From an uncultured Ferrovum sp. (GTDB lineage Bacteria > Pseudomonadota > Gammaproteobacteria > Burkholderiales > Ferrovaceae), in the NCBI GenBank assembly GCA_903905585.1, contig CAIVHB010000128.1, positions 1-64,000 of the forward strand: DNA of 64,000 nucleotides. Reading direction: 5' to 3'. Of this stretch, positions 21,230 to 32,558 are shown piece after piece. The notes under the pieces are model-generated. The model had not been told where the DNA came from. It did not search any database and saw only the letters and a list, made by a program, of their open reading frames with translations. Every line of letters begins with the position of its first letter. Positions within the stretch are counted from its first letter, which is position 1. The translations under genes were made by a program, and so were the position numbers.

Positions 21230-22771
21230 ATGCAGTTGAACCCGTCCGAAATCAGCGAACTGATCAAGGCGAAGATCCAGAATCTTCCCGTTGCAGCTGA
21301 AGCACGAACCGAAGGTACGGTTGTTTCCGTTACTGACGGTATCGTTCGTGTCCATGGTTTGGCCGACGTGATGCAGGGAGAGATGTTGGAATTTCCCGGT
21401 AACACTTTTGGTCTAGCACTAAACCTCGAGCGTGACTCGGTAGGTGCGGTGATCTTGGGTGAATATGAACACATTAGCGAAGGCAACACAGTCAAGTGTA
21501 CGGGCCGCATTTTAGAGGTGCCCGTTGGTGAGGCGCTGATTGGTCGAGTTGTGGATGCATTGGGTAAGCCCATTGATGGCAAAGGCCCAATCAACTCGCC
21601 ACACTCTTCGCCCATTGAAAAAATTGCACCAGGTGTTATTTGGCGTAAGTCAGTAGATCAACCGGTTCAAACCGGATTAAAGGCCATTGACTCGATGGTG
21701 CCTGTGGGTCGAGGTCAGCGAGAATTGATCATTGGCGACCGTCAGACCGGCAAAACAGCCGTGGCGATTGATACCATTATTAATCAGAAAGGTCAGAATA
21801 TGACCTGTATCTATGTTGCAATCGGACAAAAGGCTTCTTCGATTGTGAACGTGGTGCGCAAGTTAGAAGAACACGGCGCGATGGAATACACCATCGTAGT
21901 TGCGGCTACGGCTTCAGATTCCGCCGCAATGCAGTTTATTGCCCCCTACTCTGGCTGCTCAATGGGCGAATATTTCAGAGATAGCGGACGTGATGCGTTG
22001 ATTGTTTATGATGATTTAACTAAACAAGCCTGGGCGTATCGTCAGATTTCACTGTTGCTTCGACGTCCTCCAGGTCGCGAAGCCTATCCCGGCGACGTTT
22101 TTTATCTACACTCACGGTTGTTAGAGCGTGCTGCGCGTGTGAATGAAGATTACGTATCGCATCACACTCATGGAGCTGTAACCGGAAAAACGGGATCTTT
22201 AACGGCATTACCTATTATTGAAACTCAAGCCGGTGATGTGACAGCATTCGTTCCTACCAACGTCATTTCGATTACAGATGGTCAGATCTTTTTAGAAACT
22301 GATTTGTTCAATGCTGGTATTCGTCCTGCAATTAACGCTGGTATTTCTGTATCTCGTGTCGGTGGAGCCGCTCAAACAAAGGTCATCAAGAAGCTCGGCG
22401 GTGGTGTCCGTTTGGCGCTGGCACAATATCGTGAGTTGGCTGCGTTTGCACAGTTTGCTTCTGATCTGGATGAAGCAACTCGTAAACAGCTCGAGCGTGG
22501 CCGCATGGTGACCGAGCTAATGAAGCAAGCCCAATACGCAACTTTGTCTGTCGAAGAAATGGCAGTGACATTGTTTGCAGTGGATAAAGGCTTCTATGAC
22601 GATGTTGAAGTGAAACGTGCATTGGCTTTTGAGTCTGCTCTGCGTGTTTCGCTCAAGAGCGAACATAAAGCCCTGATGGACAAAATTGCAGCGACCAAGG
22701 AATTAGACAAGGAGTCTGAAAAGACGCTGTCTGAGGCAATCGCAGCATTTAAGAAGTCAGGCGTTTACTAA
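21230..22771 (+). CDS. atpA: ATP synthase F1 subunit alpha
   Basis: The non-catalytic nucleotide-binding subunit of the F1 hexamer. With the start at ATG 21230 it is 513 residues, the E. coli length, and begins [13 protein letters not shown]. An upstream in-frame ATG at 21218 is rejected because GGAG (21220-21223) lies right in that region, correctly placed for 21230. The P-loop GDRQTGKT and the alpha signature [17 protein letters not shown] are present. A 9 bp hairpin follows the stop codon. Confidence 0.98.
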   Translation: MQLNPSEISELIKAKIQNLPVAAEARTEGTVVSVTDGIVRVHGLADVMQGEMLEFPGNTFGLALNLERDSVGAVILGEYEHISEGNTVKCTGRILEVPVGEALIGRVVDALGKPIDGKGPINSPHSSPIEKIAPGVIWRKSVDQPVQTGLKAIDSMVPVGRGQRELIIGDRQTGKTAVAIDTIINQKGQNMTCIYVAIGQKASSIVNVVRKLEEHGAMEYTIVVAATASDSAAMQFIAPYSGCSMGEYFRDSGRDALIVYDDLTKQAWAYRQISLLLRRPPGREAYPGDVFYLHSRLLERAARVNEDYVSHHTHGAVTGKTGSLTALPIIETQAGDVTAFVPTNVISITDGQIFLETDLFNAGIRPAINAGISVSRVGGAAQTKVIKKLGGGVRLALAQYRELAAFAQFASDLDEATRKQLERGRMVTELMKQAQYATLSVEEMAVTLFAVDKGFYDDVEVKRALAFESALRVSLKSEHKALMDKIAATKELDKESEKTLSEAIAAFKKSGVY

Positions 22772-22773
22772 GC

Positions 22774-22798
22774 AGTATCCGGTTCAAACCCGGATACT
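22774..22798 (+). other. intercistronic hairpin between atpA and atpG
   Basis: AGTATCCGG (22774-22782) and CCGGATACT (22790-22798) form a perfect 9 bp stem around a 7-base loop, three bases after the atpA stop. No T-run follows, so it is not a standard terminator. A role in mRNA stability or processing within the operon is possible. Confidence 0.6.
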
Positions 22799-22862
22799 CC
22801 CTAATCTGTTGGTTCTGCATTTGAATTAACAGTGAGCGTGCCAAGGTAGCAATGGAGCAAGC

Positions 22863-23738
22863 ATGGCCGGTTCAAAGGAAATTCGTACCAAGATCAAAAG
22901 CGTAAAAAATACGCAAAAGATCACCAAGGCGATGGAGATGGTCGCCGCAAGCAAGATGCGCAAGGCGCAAGACCGCATGAAAGCGGCGCGCCCCTATGGT
23001 GAAAAGATTCGAAATGTCGCCGCGCATATGGCTCAAGCACATCCAGAGTTTAGCCACCCATTCCTCGAGCGTCGCGAAAATGTGAAGCGAGTGGGGGTGG
23101 TGGTGGTGACCTCAGATAAAGGTTTGTGCGGCGGTTTGAATACCAATTTGCTGAGGCAAGTGACTCAGTTCTTCAAAGCATCAGAAGCCAGAGGAGCAAA
23201 GGTCTGCGCAACTGCATTGGGAAATAAAGGTTTTGGCTTTATGAATAGGGCTAATGTACCTGTTGTTTCTCATGCGATTGGTTTGGGTGACACCCCTCAC
23301 CTAGAACGTCTCATTGGGCCGATAAAGGTTTTATTAGACCAGTTCTCGGCCGGTGAAGTGGATGAGGTTCATTTAGCCTACACCCGCTTTATCAACACAA
23401 TGAAGCAAGAACCCGTTGTAGAACAATTGTTACCGTTGCCAAAACATAAGCTCGAAGTTGATGGCGACAAGCAGGGCGCTTCGTGGGATTACATCTACGA
23501 ACCCGCAGGGCCTGAAGTCATTGCTCAGTTACTTTTGAGATATGTCGAAGCATTGGTGTATCAGGCAGTGGCTGAAAATATTGCTTCGGAACAAAGTGCA
23601 CGGATGGTGGCAATGAAAGCTGCTTCCGATAATGCAGGTAGCGTGATAGGCGAGTTGCAATTGATTTACAACAAATCTCGTCAGGCTGCTATTACTAAGG
23701 AACTCTCAGAAATCGTTGGCGGCGCTGCTGCGGTTTAA
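22863..23738 (+). CDS. atpG: ATP synthase F1 subunit gamma
   Basis: The central rotating shaft. The N-terminal helix ([33 protein letters not shown]) and the C-terminal helix ([40 protein letters not shown]) are both intact. The DKGLCGGLN segment lies between them. The 291 residues match the family. It sits 91 bases after atpA, the widest spacer in the F1 part of the operon. Confidence 0.98.
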   Translation: MAGSKEIRTKIKSVKNTQKITKAMEMVAASKMRKAQDRMKAARPYGEKIRNVAAHMAQAHPEFSHPFLERRENVKRVGVVVVTSDKGLCGGLNTNLLRQVTQFFKASEARGAKVCATALGNKGFGFMNRANVPVVSHAIGLGDTPHLERLIGPIKVLLDQFSAGEVDEVHLAYTRFINTMKQEPVVEQLLPLPKHKLEVDGDKQGASWDYIYEPAGPEVIAQLLLRYVEALVYQAVAENIASEQSARMVAMKAASDNAGSVIGELQLIYNKSRQAAITKELSEIVGGAAAV

Positions 23739-23747
23739 TGCTTTTGA

Positions 23748-25151
<1,404 letters not shown>

Positions 25152-25160
25152 GGACAGACC

Positions 25161-25583
25161 ATGGCAACTATCCACGTAGACGTGGTCAGCGCTGAAGAAC
25201 AGATTTTCTCCGGGGAAGCACAATTTGTAGTGCTGCCTGGAGAAGAAGGTGAGCTTGGCATTTACCCACGTCATACCCCCTTGCTGACCCGTATTCGTCC
25301 GGGTGCGGTGCGTGTGAAGCCTGCTCATGGCGGGGAAGAAGAGCTGGTGTTTGTATCGGGCGGCATCCTTGAGGTGCAACCCGATATGGTTACGGTTCTT
25401 GCTGATACCGCTATCCGTGGGCATGACTTGGATGAGGCAAAAGCAACCGAAGCCAAACGTGCTGCTGAAGAAGCGCTTCATAATCGAACAGGTGATGTGG
25501 ATTACGCACGCGCTTCAGGCGAATTAGCAGTGGCAATGGCGCAGTTAGCAGCGATTAGCAAACTTCGCAAAATCCGCGGCTAA
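25161..25583 (+). CDS. atpC: ATP synthase F1 subunit epsilon
   Basis: The rotor subunit that links gamma to the c-ring and can inhibit ATP hydrolysis. The 140 residues show the N-terminal beta-sandwich ([41 protein letters not shown]) and a C-terminal helical hairpin rich in Ala and Glu. It is the last gene of the operon and is followed 9 bases later by an intrinsic terminator. Confidence 0.98.
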   Translation: MATIHVDVVSAEEQIFSGEAQFVVLPGEEGELGIYPRHTPLLTRIRPGAVRVKPAHGGEEELVFVSGGILEVQPDMVTVLADTAIRGHDLDEAKATEAKRAAEEALHNRTGDVDYARASGELAVAMAQLAAISKLRKIRG

Positions 25584-25592
25584 TGTTGCATC

Positions 25593-25631
25593 CTAGGTGT
25601 GACGAACGCTTCGTCGCACCTAGTTTATTTA
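25593..25631 (+). terminator. intrinsic terminator of the atp operon
   Basis: A 14 bp stem with a single G-U pair (25593-25606 with 25610-25623) and a 3-base loop is followed by TTTATTTA. It begins 9 bases after the atpC stop. Confidence 0.88.
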
Positions 25632-25709
25632 GTTCTCCCTCGCTGACGATCCTGCCAATTCAGCGTTAGACTACACCCCTAAATGTTTTAATCACGCCCG
25701 GGGTTTCTC

Positions 25710-27098
25710 TTGACCGACTCATCTCTACATGTTGTCATTCTCGCTGCTGGCCAAGGTAAGCGTATGCACTCTGCATTACCGAAGGTATTGCAGTCTATGG
25801 CTGGCAAAAGTCTTTTAGGTCACGTACTGGCTTGCGCTCAATCACTCCAGCCTCAACGCATCAGTGTCGTTTATGGTCATGGTGCAGAAGCAGTCAGAGC
25901 TCAGTTCAAAGAAGAAGCAATACAGTGGGTATTACAATCCCCTCCGCAAGGAACGGGAGATGCAGTAAAGCAAGTTTTTCAACAAAAAGCGACCCCTCTC
26001 TCGAGCAATGAAACGATGCTCGTTTTGTATGGAGATGTCCCGCTCATACAAAAAGAAACCCTTGAAGCGCTCATTAACTTGTCGCACAGTAAAGGAGCCT
26101 TAGCCCTACTCACTCAAACAGTTAAAGATCCCACAGGTTATGGACGTGTGGTGCGTGCTGAAACGAATAACATTTGTGCAGTCGTGGAACATAAAGATGC
26201 AAGCCCTGAACAACTTGCGATCAATGAAATCAATACAGGTATTATTTGTGCCCCTTCAAAGCGACTTGCAGCGTGGGTCGCCTCATTAGATAACAAAAAT
26301 CAGCAAAGTGAGTACTATCTTACTGATGTAGTAAATCTTGCAGTAAAAGATGACGTTGCCGTTATTTCAGCTTCTCCAAAGCTGGAATGGGAGGCGCAAG
26401 GTGTGAATGATCAGTGGCAGCTCGCTCAACTAGAACGCCAATGGCAGCGGCACACTGCTCAGGGATTACTTCTTAAAGGGGTGGCGATAGCTGACCCAGA
26501 TCGAATCGATATCCGCGGTTCTCTGCATACAGAAAAAGATGTTCGTATAGATATTGGATGTATTTTTGAGGGAGTTGTTTATTTAGGAGAAGGCGTGCAC
26601 GTAGGTCCTTACTGCGTGATCAAGGATAGCAATATTGGACAATATTCGAATATCAAGGCTTTTAGTCATATCGATCAAGCGAATCTAGGGGCGGAAAATC
26701 AAATTGGACCCTATGCACGTGTCCGTCCTGGAACCGTAACAGCTGAAAAAGTACATATAGGAAATTTTGTAGAAATTAAAAATAGTGAAATTGGAAAAGA
26801 GAGCAAAGCAAATCACCTCGCTTATATAGGGGATTCAAAAGTAGGCCAAGCCGTGAATATTGGGGCAGGTGTGATCACCTGCAACTTCGATGGTGCCAAT
26901 AAGCACCAGACTATTATTGGGGATGGAGCCTTCATTGGTTCCGACAGTCAACTCGTCGCACCGGTTACTATTGGGTCTGGTGCAACCATAGCAGCAGGAA
27001 CCACTTTGGTGGGTGCGGCTCCAGCAAATCAACTTACCCTTTCAAGAGCGCCGCAGCGATCCATCGCTGCGTGGAAGCGACCGAGCAAAAAAAACTAG
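25710..27098 (+). CDS. glmU: bifunctional UDP-N-acetylglucosamine pyrophosphorylase / glucosamine-1-phosphate N-acetyltransferase
   Basis: Makes UDP-GlcNAc for peptidoglycan and lipopolysaccharide in two steps. The N-terminal uridylyltransferase has LAAGQGKRMHSALPKVL, QSPPQGTGDAV and YGDVPL. The C-terminal acetyltransferase is a left-handed beta-helix of hexapeptide repeats from about residue 255, including NLGAENQIGPYARVRPG. The 462 residues are full length. The only start consistent with the N-terminus is TTG at 25710, with a weak G-rich site upstream. It converges on dsbA with a 17-base gap and no terminator. Confidence 0.97.
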   Translation: MTDSSLHVVILAAGQGKRMHSALPKVLQSMAGKSLLGHVLACAQSLQPQRISVVYGHGAEAVRAQFKEEAIQWVLQSPPQGTGDAVKQVFQQKATPLSSNETMLVLYGDVPLIQKETLEALINLSHSKGALALLTQTVKDPTGYGRVVRAETNNICAVVEHKDASPEQLAINEINTGIICAPSKRLAAWVASLDNKNQQSEYYLTDVVNLAVKDDVAVISASPKLEWEAQGVNDQWQLAQLERQWQRHTAQGLLLKGVAIADPDRIDIRGSLHTEKDVRIDIGCIFEGVVYLGEGVHVGPYCVIKDSNIGQYSNIKAFSHIDQANLGAENQIGPYARVRPGTVTAEKVHIGNFVEIKNSEIGKESKANHLAYIGDSKVGQAVNIGAGVITCNFDGANKHQTIIGDGAFIGSDSQLVAPVTIGSGATIAAGTTLVGAAPANQLTLSRAPQRSIAAWKRPSKKN

Positions 27099-27115
27099 GG
27101 CGAGGAATATCAGTA

Positions 27116-27754
27116 TTAACGTGTTTTAGGCAGTGAAGCGATGAGCTCATCTAATACTTGCAGGGTGGCTTCATTACCTCCGGCAATGGAAGGACTGGTT
27201 TTAAATTTCCCGTCAACGATCAAACTGGGTACACCGTCGATGGCATAGGCTTGAGCCTTTGCATTTCCACCATTTAATTTAGTTTGAACACCAAACGAGT
27301 TGAAGGTATCCACAAACTTGGCGCGATCGATTCCCTGTTTGGCTGCCCAGTCAGCCGCAGCATCTGCAGACATCAAGTTCAGATGTGACTCATGAATAGC
27401 CCCAAACACTTTACTATGAAGCTTATCTATCTGACCCATCGCCTCAAGGGTGTAATACAGTTTTGCAAGAGGTAACCACTCACTGCGCCCAAAAGTGACA
27501 GGTACGCGTTTGAGTACAACACCCGCAGGCATTTTATGTTCCCAAGTTTCTAGGCTAGGCTCTAGATGATTACAGTGAGGGCAGGCATAGGAAAAAAACT
27601 CCAACACCTCAACTTTACCGGGTGAACTTGTCAGTTGTGGAGGATTAATGAGTTGGTATTCTTTGCCCGCTGTTGCGGCATGAGCAACGCCAAAAGCAAG
27701 TCCAAAACTAGCAATAAAAAGGAGCCCTAAACTAAGGCGTTGAATAGGCATCAT
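27116..27754 (-). CDS. dsbA: thiol:disulfide interchange protein DsbA
   Basis: A periplasmic oxidase that forms disulfide bonds in secreted proteins. A signal peptide ends near residue 26 (FGLAFGVAHA). The CPHC active site is at 58-61 and the cis-Pro loop GVPSLIV is present. Total length is 212 residues. The ATG at 27754 is chosen because GGAG lies 6 bases upstream and the signal peptide then starts normally; an upstream in-frame start at 27802 would add 16 polar residues. The gene follows a SPOR-domain gene on the same strand, as in many betaproteobacteria. Confidence 0.96.
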   Translation of the reverse strand: MMPIQRLSLGLLFIASFGLAFGVAHAATAGKEYQLINPPQLTSSPGKVEVLEFFSYACPHCNHLEPSLETWEHKMPAGVVLKRVPVTFGRSEWLPLAKLYYTLEAMGQIDKLHSKVFGAIHESHLNLMSADAAADWAAKQGIDRAKFVDTFNSFGVQTKLNGGNAKAQAYAIDGVPSLIVDGKFKTSPSIAGGNEATLQVLDELIASLPKTR

Positions 27755-27779
27755 AATAAACTCCGGAGATAGAAAGCTT

Positions 27780-28445
27780 TTATTGGGACGTCTCGCCAGC
27801 AACTGGCCGAACTAAAATATAACTAATCCCGTTTGACTTCAAAATTTGAGTGAGTTCCGCAGTATCGGAAGTTTGTGCAAAAGCGCCTATACGAACCCGG
27901 TATAAACTTTTCCCGGACTCTCCAGCAGCAGATGGCCAAATATGTGCTTTTTGCCCCGTTAGTTGAGCGACGACCTCAATTTGTTTTTGAGCTTCTTCCG
28001 GTGAGGAGAAAGCACCAAACTGAACATAAAGATTGCTGGGAAGGTTGGATTTGGGAGATTCTGAAGGGATACTGGCTGGGGAAGGGTCAACGCTCGCAGA
28101 GCCAGTACTGGCTTCAGCTCCAACCGTGTTGGAAGAGGGTTTAACAGCTGAAGCGCTGTCACCACTTATTGAGGGGCTGCCGCTCGGGGTACTTGCTGAA
28201 TCGATCTCGCCAACACTGTTACCTGAGTTTGCTAAGGCATTACCTTTCATGATTCCCATAGTTTGAAGGGCACGATTGGTAAAAGGGCTAGGACTGCGAG
28301 CAATCCATATAGCAATGCTACTGCATAATCCAACGCCTAAGACGAGCCCAATTAAAATCCCCGTAAGGAGTGGATTCCCTGAACCAGGTTTTGGGTCGGA
28401 GGATTGAATAGGACTGGTTGTTTTATTTTGATGTGTCTTACTCAT
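27780..28445 (-). CDS. SPOR-domain cell-division-type membrane protein (FtsN-like)
   Basis: A 221-residue bitopic inner-membrane protein. A short polar N-terminus is followed by one transmembrane helix at about 24-48. A Ser/Pro-rich periplasmic linker (about 50-137) leads to a C-terminal SPOR domain at about 138-215, starting LYVQFGAFSSPEEAQKQI. SPOR domains bind denuded septal peptidoglycan, so a role at the division site is likely; whether it acts as FtsN itself is not certain. The ATG at 28445, 11 bases after argS, is preferred over a longer reading that would overlap argS. It sits between argS and dsbA. Confidence 0.9.
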   Translation of the reverse strand: MSKTHQNKTTSPIQSSDPKPGSGNPLLTGILIGLVLGVGLCSSIAIWIARSPSPFTNRALQTMGIMKGNALANSGNSVGEIDSASTPSGSPSISGDSASAVKPSSNTVGAEASTGSASVDPSPASIPSESPKSNLPSNLYVQFGAFSSPEEAQKQIEVVAQLTGQKAHIWPSAAGESGKSLYRVRIGAFAQTSDTAELTQILKSNGISYILVRPVAGETSQ

Positions 28446-28455
28446 ATTCCTACAC

Positions 28456-30216
28456 TTACATTTGTTTGGGAGCGCTGACCCCAAGCAAGGATAAACCGAG
28501 CTTTAGAACCAACGCTGTTGAATAGGCCAATGCTAGCCTTGCACGAGTTAACTCAGGTTGTTCGGCAACAATAAAGGGAGCCGAGTTATAACAACTGTGA
28601 AAGGCAGCGGCAAGATCTCGTAAATAGAAAGCTATGCTATGGGGCGCGTAATCCGTTGCGGCTTGGTCAGCAGCTTCAGGAAACCTTGCTAAGACATGAG
28701 CAAGGGCCACTTCAGATTCAGTACCAAGCAAAGATAAATCTGAATTCACTAATTCCTTTGTATCCCCACCCCACCGAGAGAGCACGCTATGCACCCTCGC
28801 ATGCGCATATTGCACATAGTAGACAGGGTTGTCATTACTTTCGCTGGTAGCCAGAGAAAGATCAAAATCAAGGGCTTGATCAGATTTACGCAAGACATAA
28901 AAAAAACGCGCAGCATCACGACCCGTCTCCTCGCGCAATTCTCGCAAAGTAACAAATTGTCCTTTGCGGGTAGACATCTGTACTTTCTCACCATTGCGAA
29001 ATAAGCTAACAAACTGAACCAAAGGAACGACTAAACGACTTGCATCGTGACCAAGAGCGATTAAAGCAGCTTTCACTCGAGGTATATAGCCATGATGATC
29101 TGCGCCCCATACATTCAGAATACGATCAAAACCGCGGCCGAATTTTTCATCGTGATAGGCGATATCTGAAGCAAAATAAGTGTAAATCCCGTTTTCACGC
29201 TGAACAACGCGATCTTTCTCATCCCCAAAGGCGCTAGATTTGAACCAAACGGCGCCATCTTTTACATATAGATGCCCGAGTTCATCTAAACGAGCAACCA
29301 CCTGAGCAACACGACCCGAGTCATACAGACTTTGTTCAGAGAACCAGCAGTCGAACACCACACCAAACTCTTCAAGGTCGGCACGACAATCATCGAGCTG
29401 CTCAGCCAGAACCTCGGCATGTATGGTCGCCCAGTCCTGTCCAAGCAGAGCCTTAGCCTGATGAATGAGCGCATCCATGTGTGCTTCAATTTGAGCCTCG
29501 CGTTGCTTGTCATCTATTGGCAGAATAGGATCAGGTATACCTGGACATCCGGCGGTGACTTCAGTCGCAGTTTTGATATAGGAAGCGCCATGATGTGCGG
29601 TAAGAGCTTCAGCCATCGCCCCAACGTAATCACCCTGATAGCCGTTGGGGGGAAAATCAAGATTGACAGCATGTTGACTCAAATATCTCAGCCAAGTGGA
29701 TACCGTTAGGATATCCATTTGTCTGCCAGCGTCATTAACATAGTACTCACGCTGAACTTTCCATCCTGCAAAATCGAGAAGGTTTGAGAGGCTCGCGCCG
29801 AATGCCGCTCCGCGACCGTGACCCACATGTAATGGCCCGGTAGGGTTGCTCGAAACAAACTCAACCTGAATACTGCCTTTCGAGCCGGAAGCCTGGCGAC
29901 CAAACTGCTCTGGTGAGAGCAAGACATTCGCCACGACAGCAAAACGCGTTGCCGCCCGAAGTTTGAAGTTTAGAAAACCGGGGCCAGCGATGTCACAGGA
30001 TTCAATCATCCCTGATACCGGCAAAGCCTCTTTAATTTGTTGTGCCAATTGTCGGGGATTGCAGCCTGCCGCCTTAGCAAGTTGAAGTGCAATACTGCTG
30101 GCAAAGTCACCGTGATCAGCTTGGCGAGGTCGCTCAAGCGGTATGTCACCCACGGTAGAATTAGGGAGCGCTAAAGCAATCGCTGCGCGCAAAAGTTGTT
30201 CAAGCTCGGTCTTCAA
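28456..30216 (-). CDS. argS: arginyl-tRNA synthetase
   Basis: Class I aminoacyl-tRNA synthetase that charges tRNA-Arg. The 586 residues include the N-terminal additional domain, the HIGH-type motif HVGHGRGAAFG (preceded by SSNPTGPL) and the KMS-equivalent QMSTRKG. The C-terminal DALR anticodon-binding domain has the Tyr/His-rich VYYVQYAHARVHSVL. ArgS enzymes often lack a canonical KMSKS, as here. It is followed by the SPOR gene after 10 bases. Confidence 0.97.
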   Translation of the reverse strand: MKTELEQLLRAAIALALPNSTVGDIPLERPRQADHGDFASSIALQLAKAAGCNPRQLAQQIKEALPVSGMIESCDIAGPGFLNFKLRAATRFAVVANVLLSPEQFGRQASGSKGSIQVEFVSSNPTGPLHVGHGRGAAFGASLSNLLDFAGWKVQREYYVNDAGRQMDILTVSTWLRYLSQHAVNLDFPPNGYQGDYVGAMAEALTAHHGASYIKTATEVTAGCPGIPDPILPIDDKQREAQIEAHMDALIHQAKALLGQDWATIHAEVLAEQLDDCRADLEEFGVVFDCWFSEQSLYDSGRVAQVVARLDELGHLYVKDGAVWFKSSAFGDEKDRVVQRENGIYTYFASDIAYHDEKFGRGFDRILNVWGADHHGYIPRVKAALIALGHDASRLVVPLVQFVSLFRNGEKVQMSTRKGQFVTLRELREETGRDAARFFYVLRKSDQALDFDLSLATSESNDNPVYYVQYAHARVHSVLSRWGGDTKELVNSDLSLLGTESEVALAHVLARFPEAADQAATDYAPHSIAFYLRDLAAAFHSCYNSAPFIVAEQPELTRARLALAYSTALVLKLGLSLLGVSAPKQM

Positions 30217-30298
30217 AGTCTTTCACGTTTAATCAATTAGCAAAGATGCAAGTATATCTCGCCCAGGTAGAACACCGAGATGAAGAAAGAAGACAAAT

Positions 30299-32296
30299 TT
30301 ATATATCAAGAGGGTCTACCTCTAGCACCCACTGAGTTTTTCCTTGAGGCTTTTCACGGAGCGTCTCGACCCAAGCAGATAAGAATCGATGTAATGCCGG
30401 TCGCTCTTTTGCTTGAGTGAGAATTTGAAATCGATATTTATGGGCTACCTTAGGAATGAGGGCGGGAACAGGATCAAAAACAGTCACCTCATCTGGGGTC
30501 CCTGCTAAACCTTTTGCGCGATGCAGAAAAGATTCAACACGGGCCGCGTCTGAGCCACTTGCATGCAGTACCGCTTGATGAATAAAGGGGGGAAAGACCA
30601 GAAGTTCCCGCTGTTGCAGCAGGTTCTGAGCGTACGGCAAAAAATCTTGTTTAAGAACGGCTTGAAAGAGGGGATGTTCTGGCTGTGAAGTTTGAATCAA
30701 TACTTGGCCTATTTTGTTGGCTCGACCGGCTCTTCCTGCAACTTGTAATAGTTGAGCAAATAGCCTCTCCTCTGCACGAAAGTCAGAGCTAAACAAAGCG
30801 CTATCAGAATTCACAACAATCACACAGGTCAAATCAGGAAAATCATGGCCTTTGGTTAACATTTGAGTACCAACCAAAATATCTAATTCCTCATTGATGA
30901 GCGCTGAACGTAGATTTGCAAACCCCTCTTTGTGTCCCATTGTGTCTGAATCAACACGCGCAAGGCGGGCTGAAGGAAATCGTTCCCTTAGGGTTTGTTC
31001 TAACCGCTCAGTCCCTTCTCCGGCAGGGCGTAATTCTGGATTACGACAATCGGGACAATTTCTAGGAATAGCTTGCATCCAACCACATAGATGGCAGCGA
31101 ATTCGTTTGGACCGAAGGTGTAAAACTAAGCGGGTACTGCAGCGAGGGCACCCCGCTGTCCAGCCGCACTGCGTGCACCACAATGCGGGAGAATAGCCAC
31201 GGCGATTAATAAAGACAAGACTCTGTTCGCCTCTCTGCAAGGTCTCCTCTAAGGCCTTAAAAGCGGGGTCAGATAAACCCTCTTGGGCAGGAAAATGTCT
31301 TAAATCGACGAGCCCAATTGAGGGAAGCTTTGCGCGTTTGTCCGCGCGTTGGGTAAGCGAAAGGAGTTGATAACGCTGGCGAAGAGCTAAATGCAAGCTT
31401 TCAAGACAAGGGGTTGCTGAACCCAAAATAACAGGACAACTTGCATTTCGTGCTCTGATGACTGCCATGTCCCTCGCCGAGTAACGCAGGCCTTCTTGTT
31501 GTTTGTAGGACGCATCATGCTCTTCGTCTACGACAATAAGTCCGAGATCTGGAAGAGGAGCTAGAACGGCTAAGCGCGTACCAATGATGACTAGAGGTCC
31601 GGACTCAAAAAGTCTAAGCCAGTTTTTTACACGCGCAATTCCGGCTAAGTTGCTATGAAGACTGATGACGGGGATATCCTTGAAATAGGATTGAACGCGT
31701 GCTTCAAGCTGCGGGGTGAGATTGATCTCAGGGACCAGTAAAAGAGTCTTACGTCCTAGTTTGACTGCTTCTTCTGCGATGTTAAGGTAGACCTCGGTTT
31801 TTCCGCTACCTGTAACCCCAAGTAACAAAAAAGTTTCAAAGCGCTGAGCATGTACGGCTTCGATAACACGTTGAGCGGCTTGAGCTTGAGCTTGATTGAG
31901 AGAATGTGGCTGTGAGGGCGGGGCTGCTGCGGCGTGTTTTTTTGAAGACAACTTTCTGGGTTTCCAAGGCTGAGGCTTTCGAAGACCAGGGGGGAGGGCC
32001 TGAAGCAAGACTTGTCCTTGAGGGTAATGATAATACCGTGCACAGAATTGCAAAAACTGTAGGCATTCAGGGGGTAGGGCTGGGGTTTCTCTGTGGATAT
32101 AAAGCAGGGGTTTGAGTTTGTCTTTGGAAATTTCAGAGTGGTTAACTAGCTCAAGTAATATACCTATAACAGATTTATTTCCAAATTCAATCGTGACCCT
32201 TCTGCCGATATCGCACACATCGACGTCAACAGCTAAGTAATCAAATTCTTTACAAAGCGGAACATCAAGCGCCACGCGGGCTATGCGGGTAGTCAT
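30299..32296 (-). CDS. priA: primosomal replication-restart helicase PriA
   Basis: A 3'-5' superfamily 2 helicase that rebuilds the replisome at stalled forks. Walker A GVTGSGKTEVYL and the DEEH box VVDEEHDASYKQQEGLRYSARD are clear. A zinc-binding insert with eight Cys (CTQCGW, CPRC, CHLCGW, CPDC) follows. The protein has 665 residues, shorter than E. coli PriA (732). The ATG at 32296 begins MTTRIARVALDVPL, matching family N-termini; an upstream reading adds 16 unrelated residues. A perfect DnaA box lies 22 bases upstream of this ATG. Confidence 0.96.
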   Translation of the reverse strand: MTTRIARVALDVPLCKEFDYLAVDVDVCDIGRRVTIEFGNKSVIGILLELVNHSEISKDKLKPLLYIHRETPALPPECLQFLQFCARYYHYPQGQVLLQALPPGLRKPQPWKPRKLSSKKHAAAAPPSQPHSLNQAQAQAAQRVIEAVHAQRFETFLLLGVTGSGKTEVYLNIAEEAVKLGRKTLLLVPEINLTPQLEARVQSYFKDIPVISLHSNLAGIARVKNWLRLFESGPLVIIGTRLAVLAPLPDLGLIVVDEEHDASYKQQEGLRYSARDMAVIRARNASCPVILGSATPCLESLHLALRQRYQLLSLTQRADKRAKLPSIGLVDLRHFPAQEGLSDPAFKALEETLQRGEQSLVFINRRGYSPALWCTQCGWTAGCPRCSTRLVLHLRSKRIRCHLCGWMQAIPRNCPDCRNPELRPAGEGTERLEQTLRERFPSARLARVDSDTMGHKEGFANLRSALINEELDILVGTQMLTKGHDFPDLTCVIVVNSDSALFSSDFRAEERLFAQLLQVAGRAGRANKIGQVLIQTSQPEHPLFQAVLKQDFLPYAQNLLQQRELLVFPPFIHQAVLHASGSDAARVESFLHRAKGLAGTPDEVTVFDPVPALIPKVAHKYRFQILTQAKERPALHRFLSAWVETLREKPQGKTQWVLEVDPLDI

Positions 32297-32318
32297 CGTG
32301 GTGTTGAGGATATCATCC

Positions 32319-32327
32319 TGTGGATAA
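32319..32327 (-). promoter_or_regulatory. perfect DnaA box 22 bases before priA
   Basis: TTATCCACA on the minus strand. Other perfect copies occur before dnaA (6881) and inside mnmE (10338-10346). About half a copy is expected by chance in a window this size, so function is uncertain. The rest of the 262-base priA-hemE spacer is AT-rich, with no clear promoter or terminator. Confidence 0.3.
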
Positions 32328-32558
32328 CATTGTTCATAACCCAATTTATTTTGTACTGTTCAGCGCTACTTATTGCTTGTGCTGCAACGCAAAAAACCGT
32401 AGAAAAACAAATTTTATTATTAGAATCAATGGGTTAAATATATATAGCGGTGATTTTGCAAGTGATTGTTTTATTTAGAGCAAAATGACGTGGCTTGTGG
32501 AAAAAGCCCGCGCTGCAAGGGTTTTTAAAAGATTAAAAACTGTCAAGAGTGCGATGCG

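Noticed and set aside
22781-22790. GGTTCAAACC, which looks like a tRNA T-arm, after atpA
   Set aside because: It is the loop and upper stem of a simple 9 bp hairpin; there is no acceptor stem, D-arm or anticodon arm around it.
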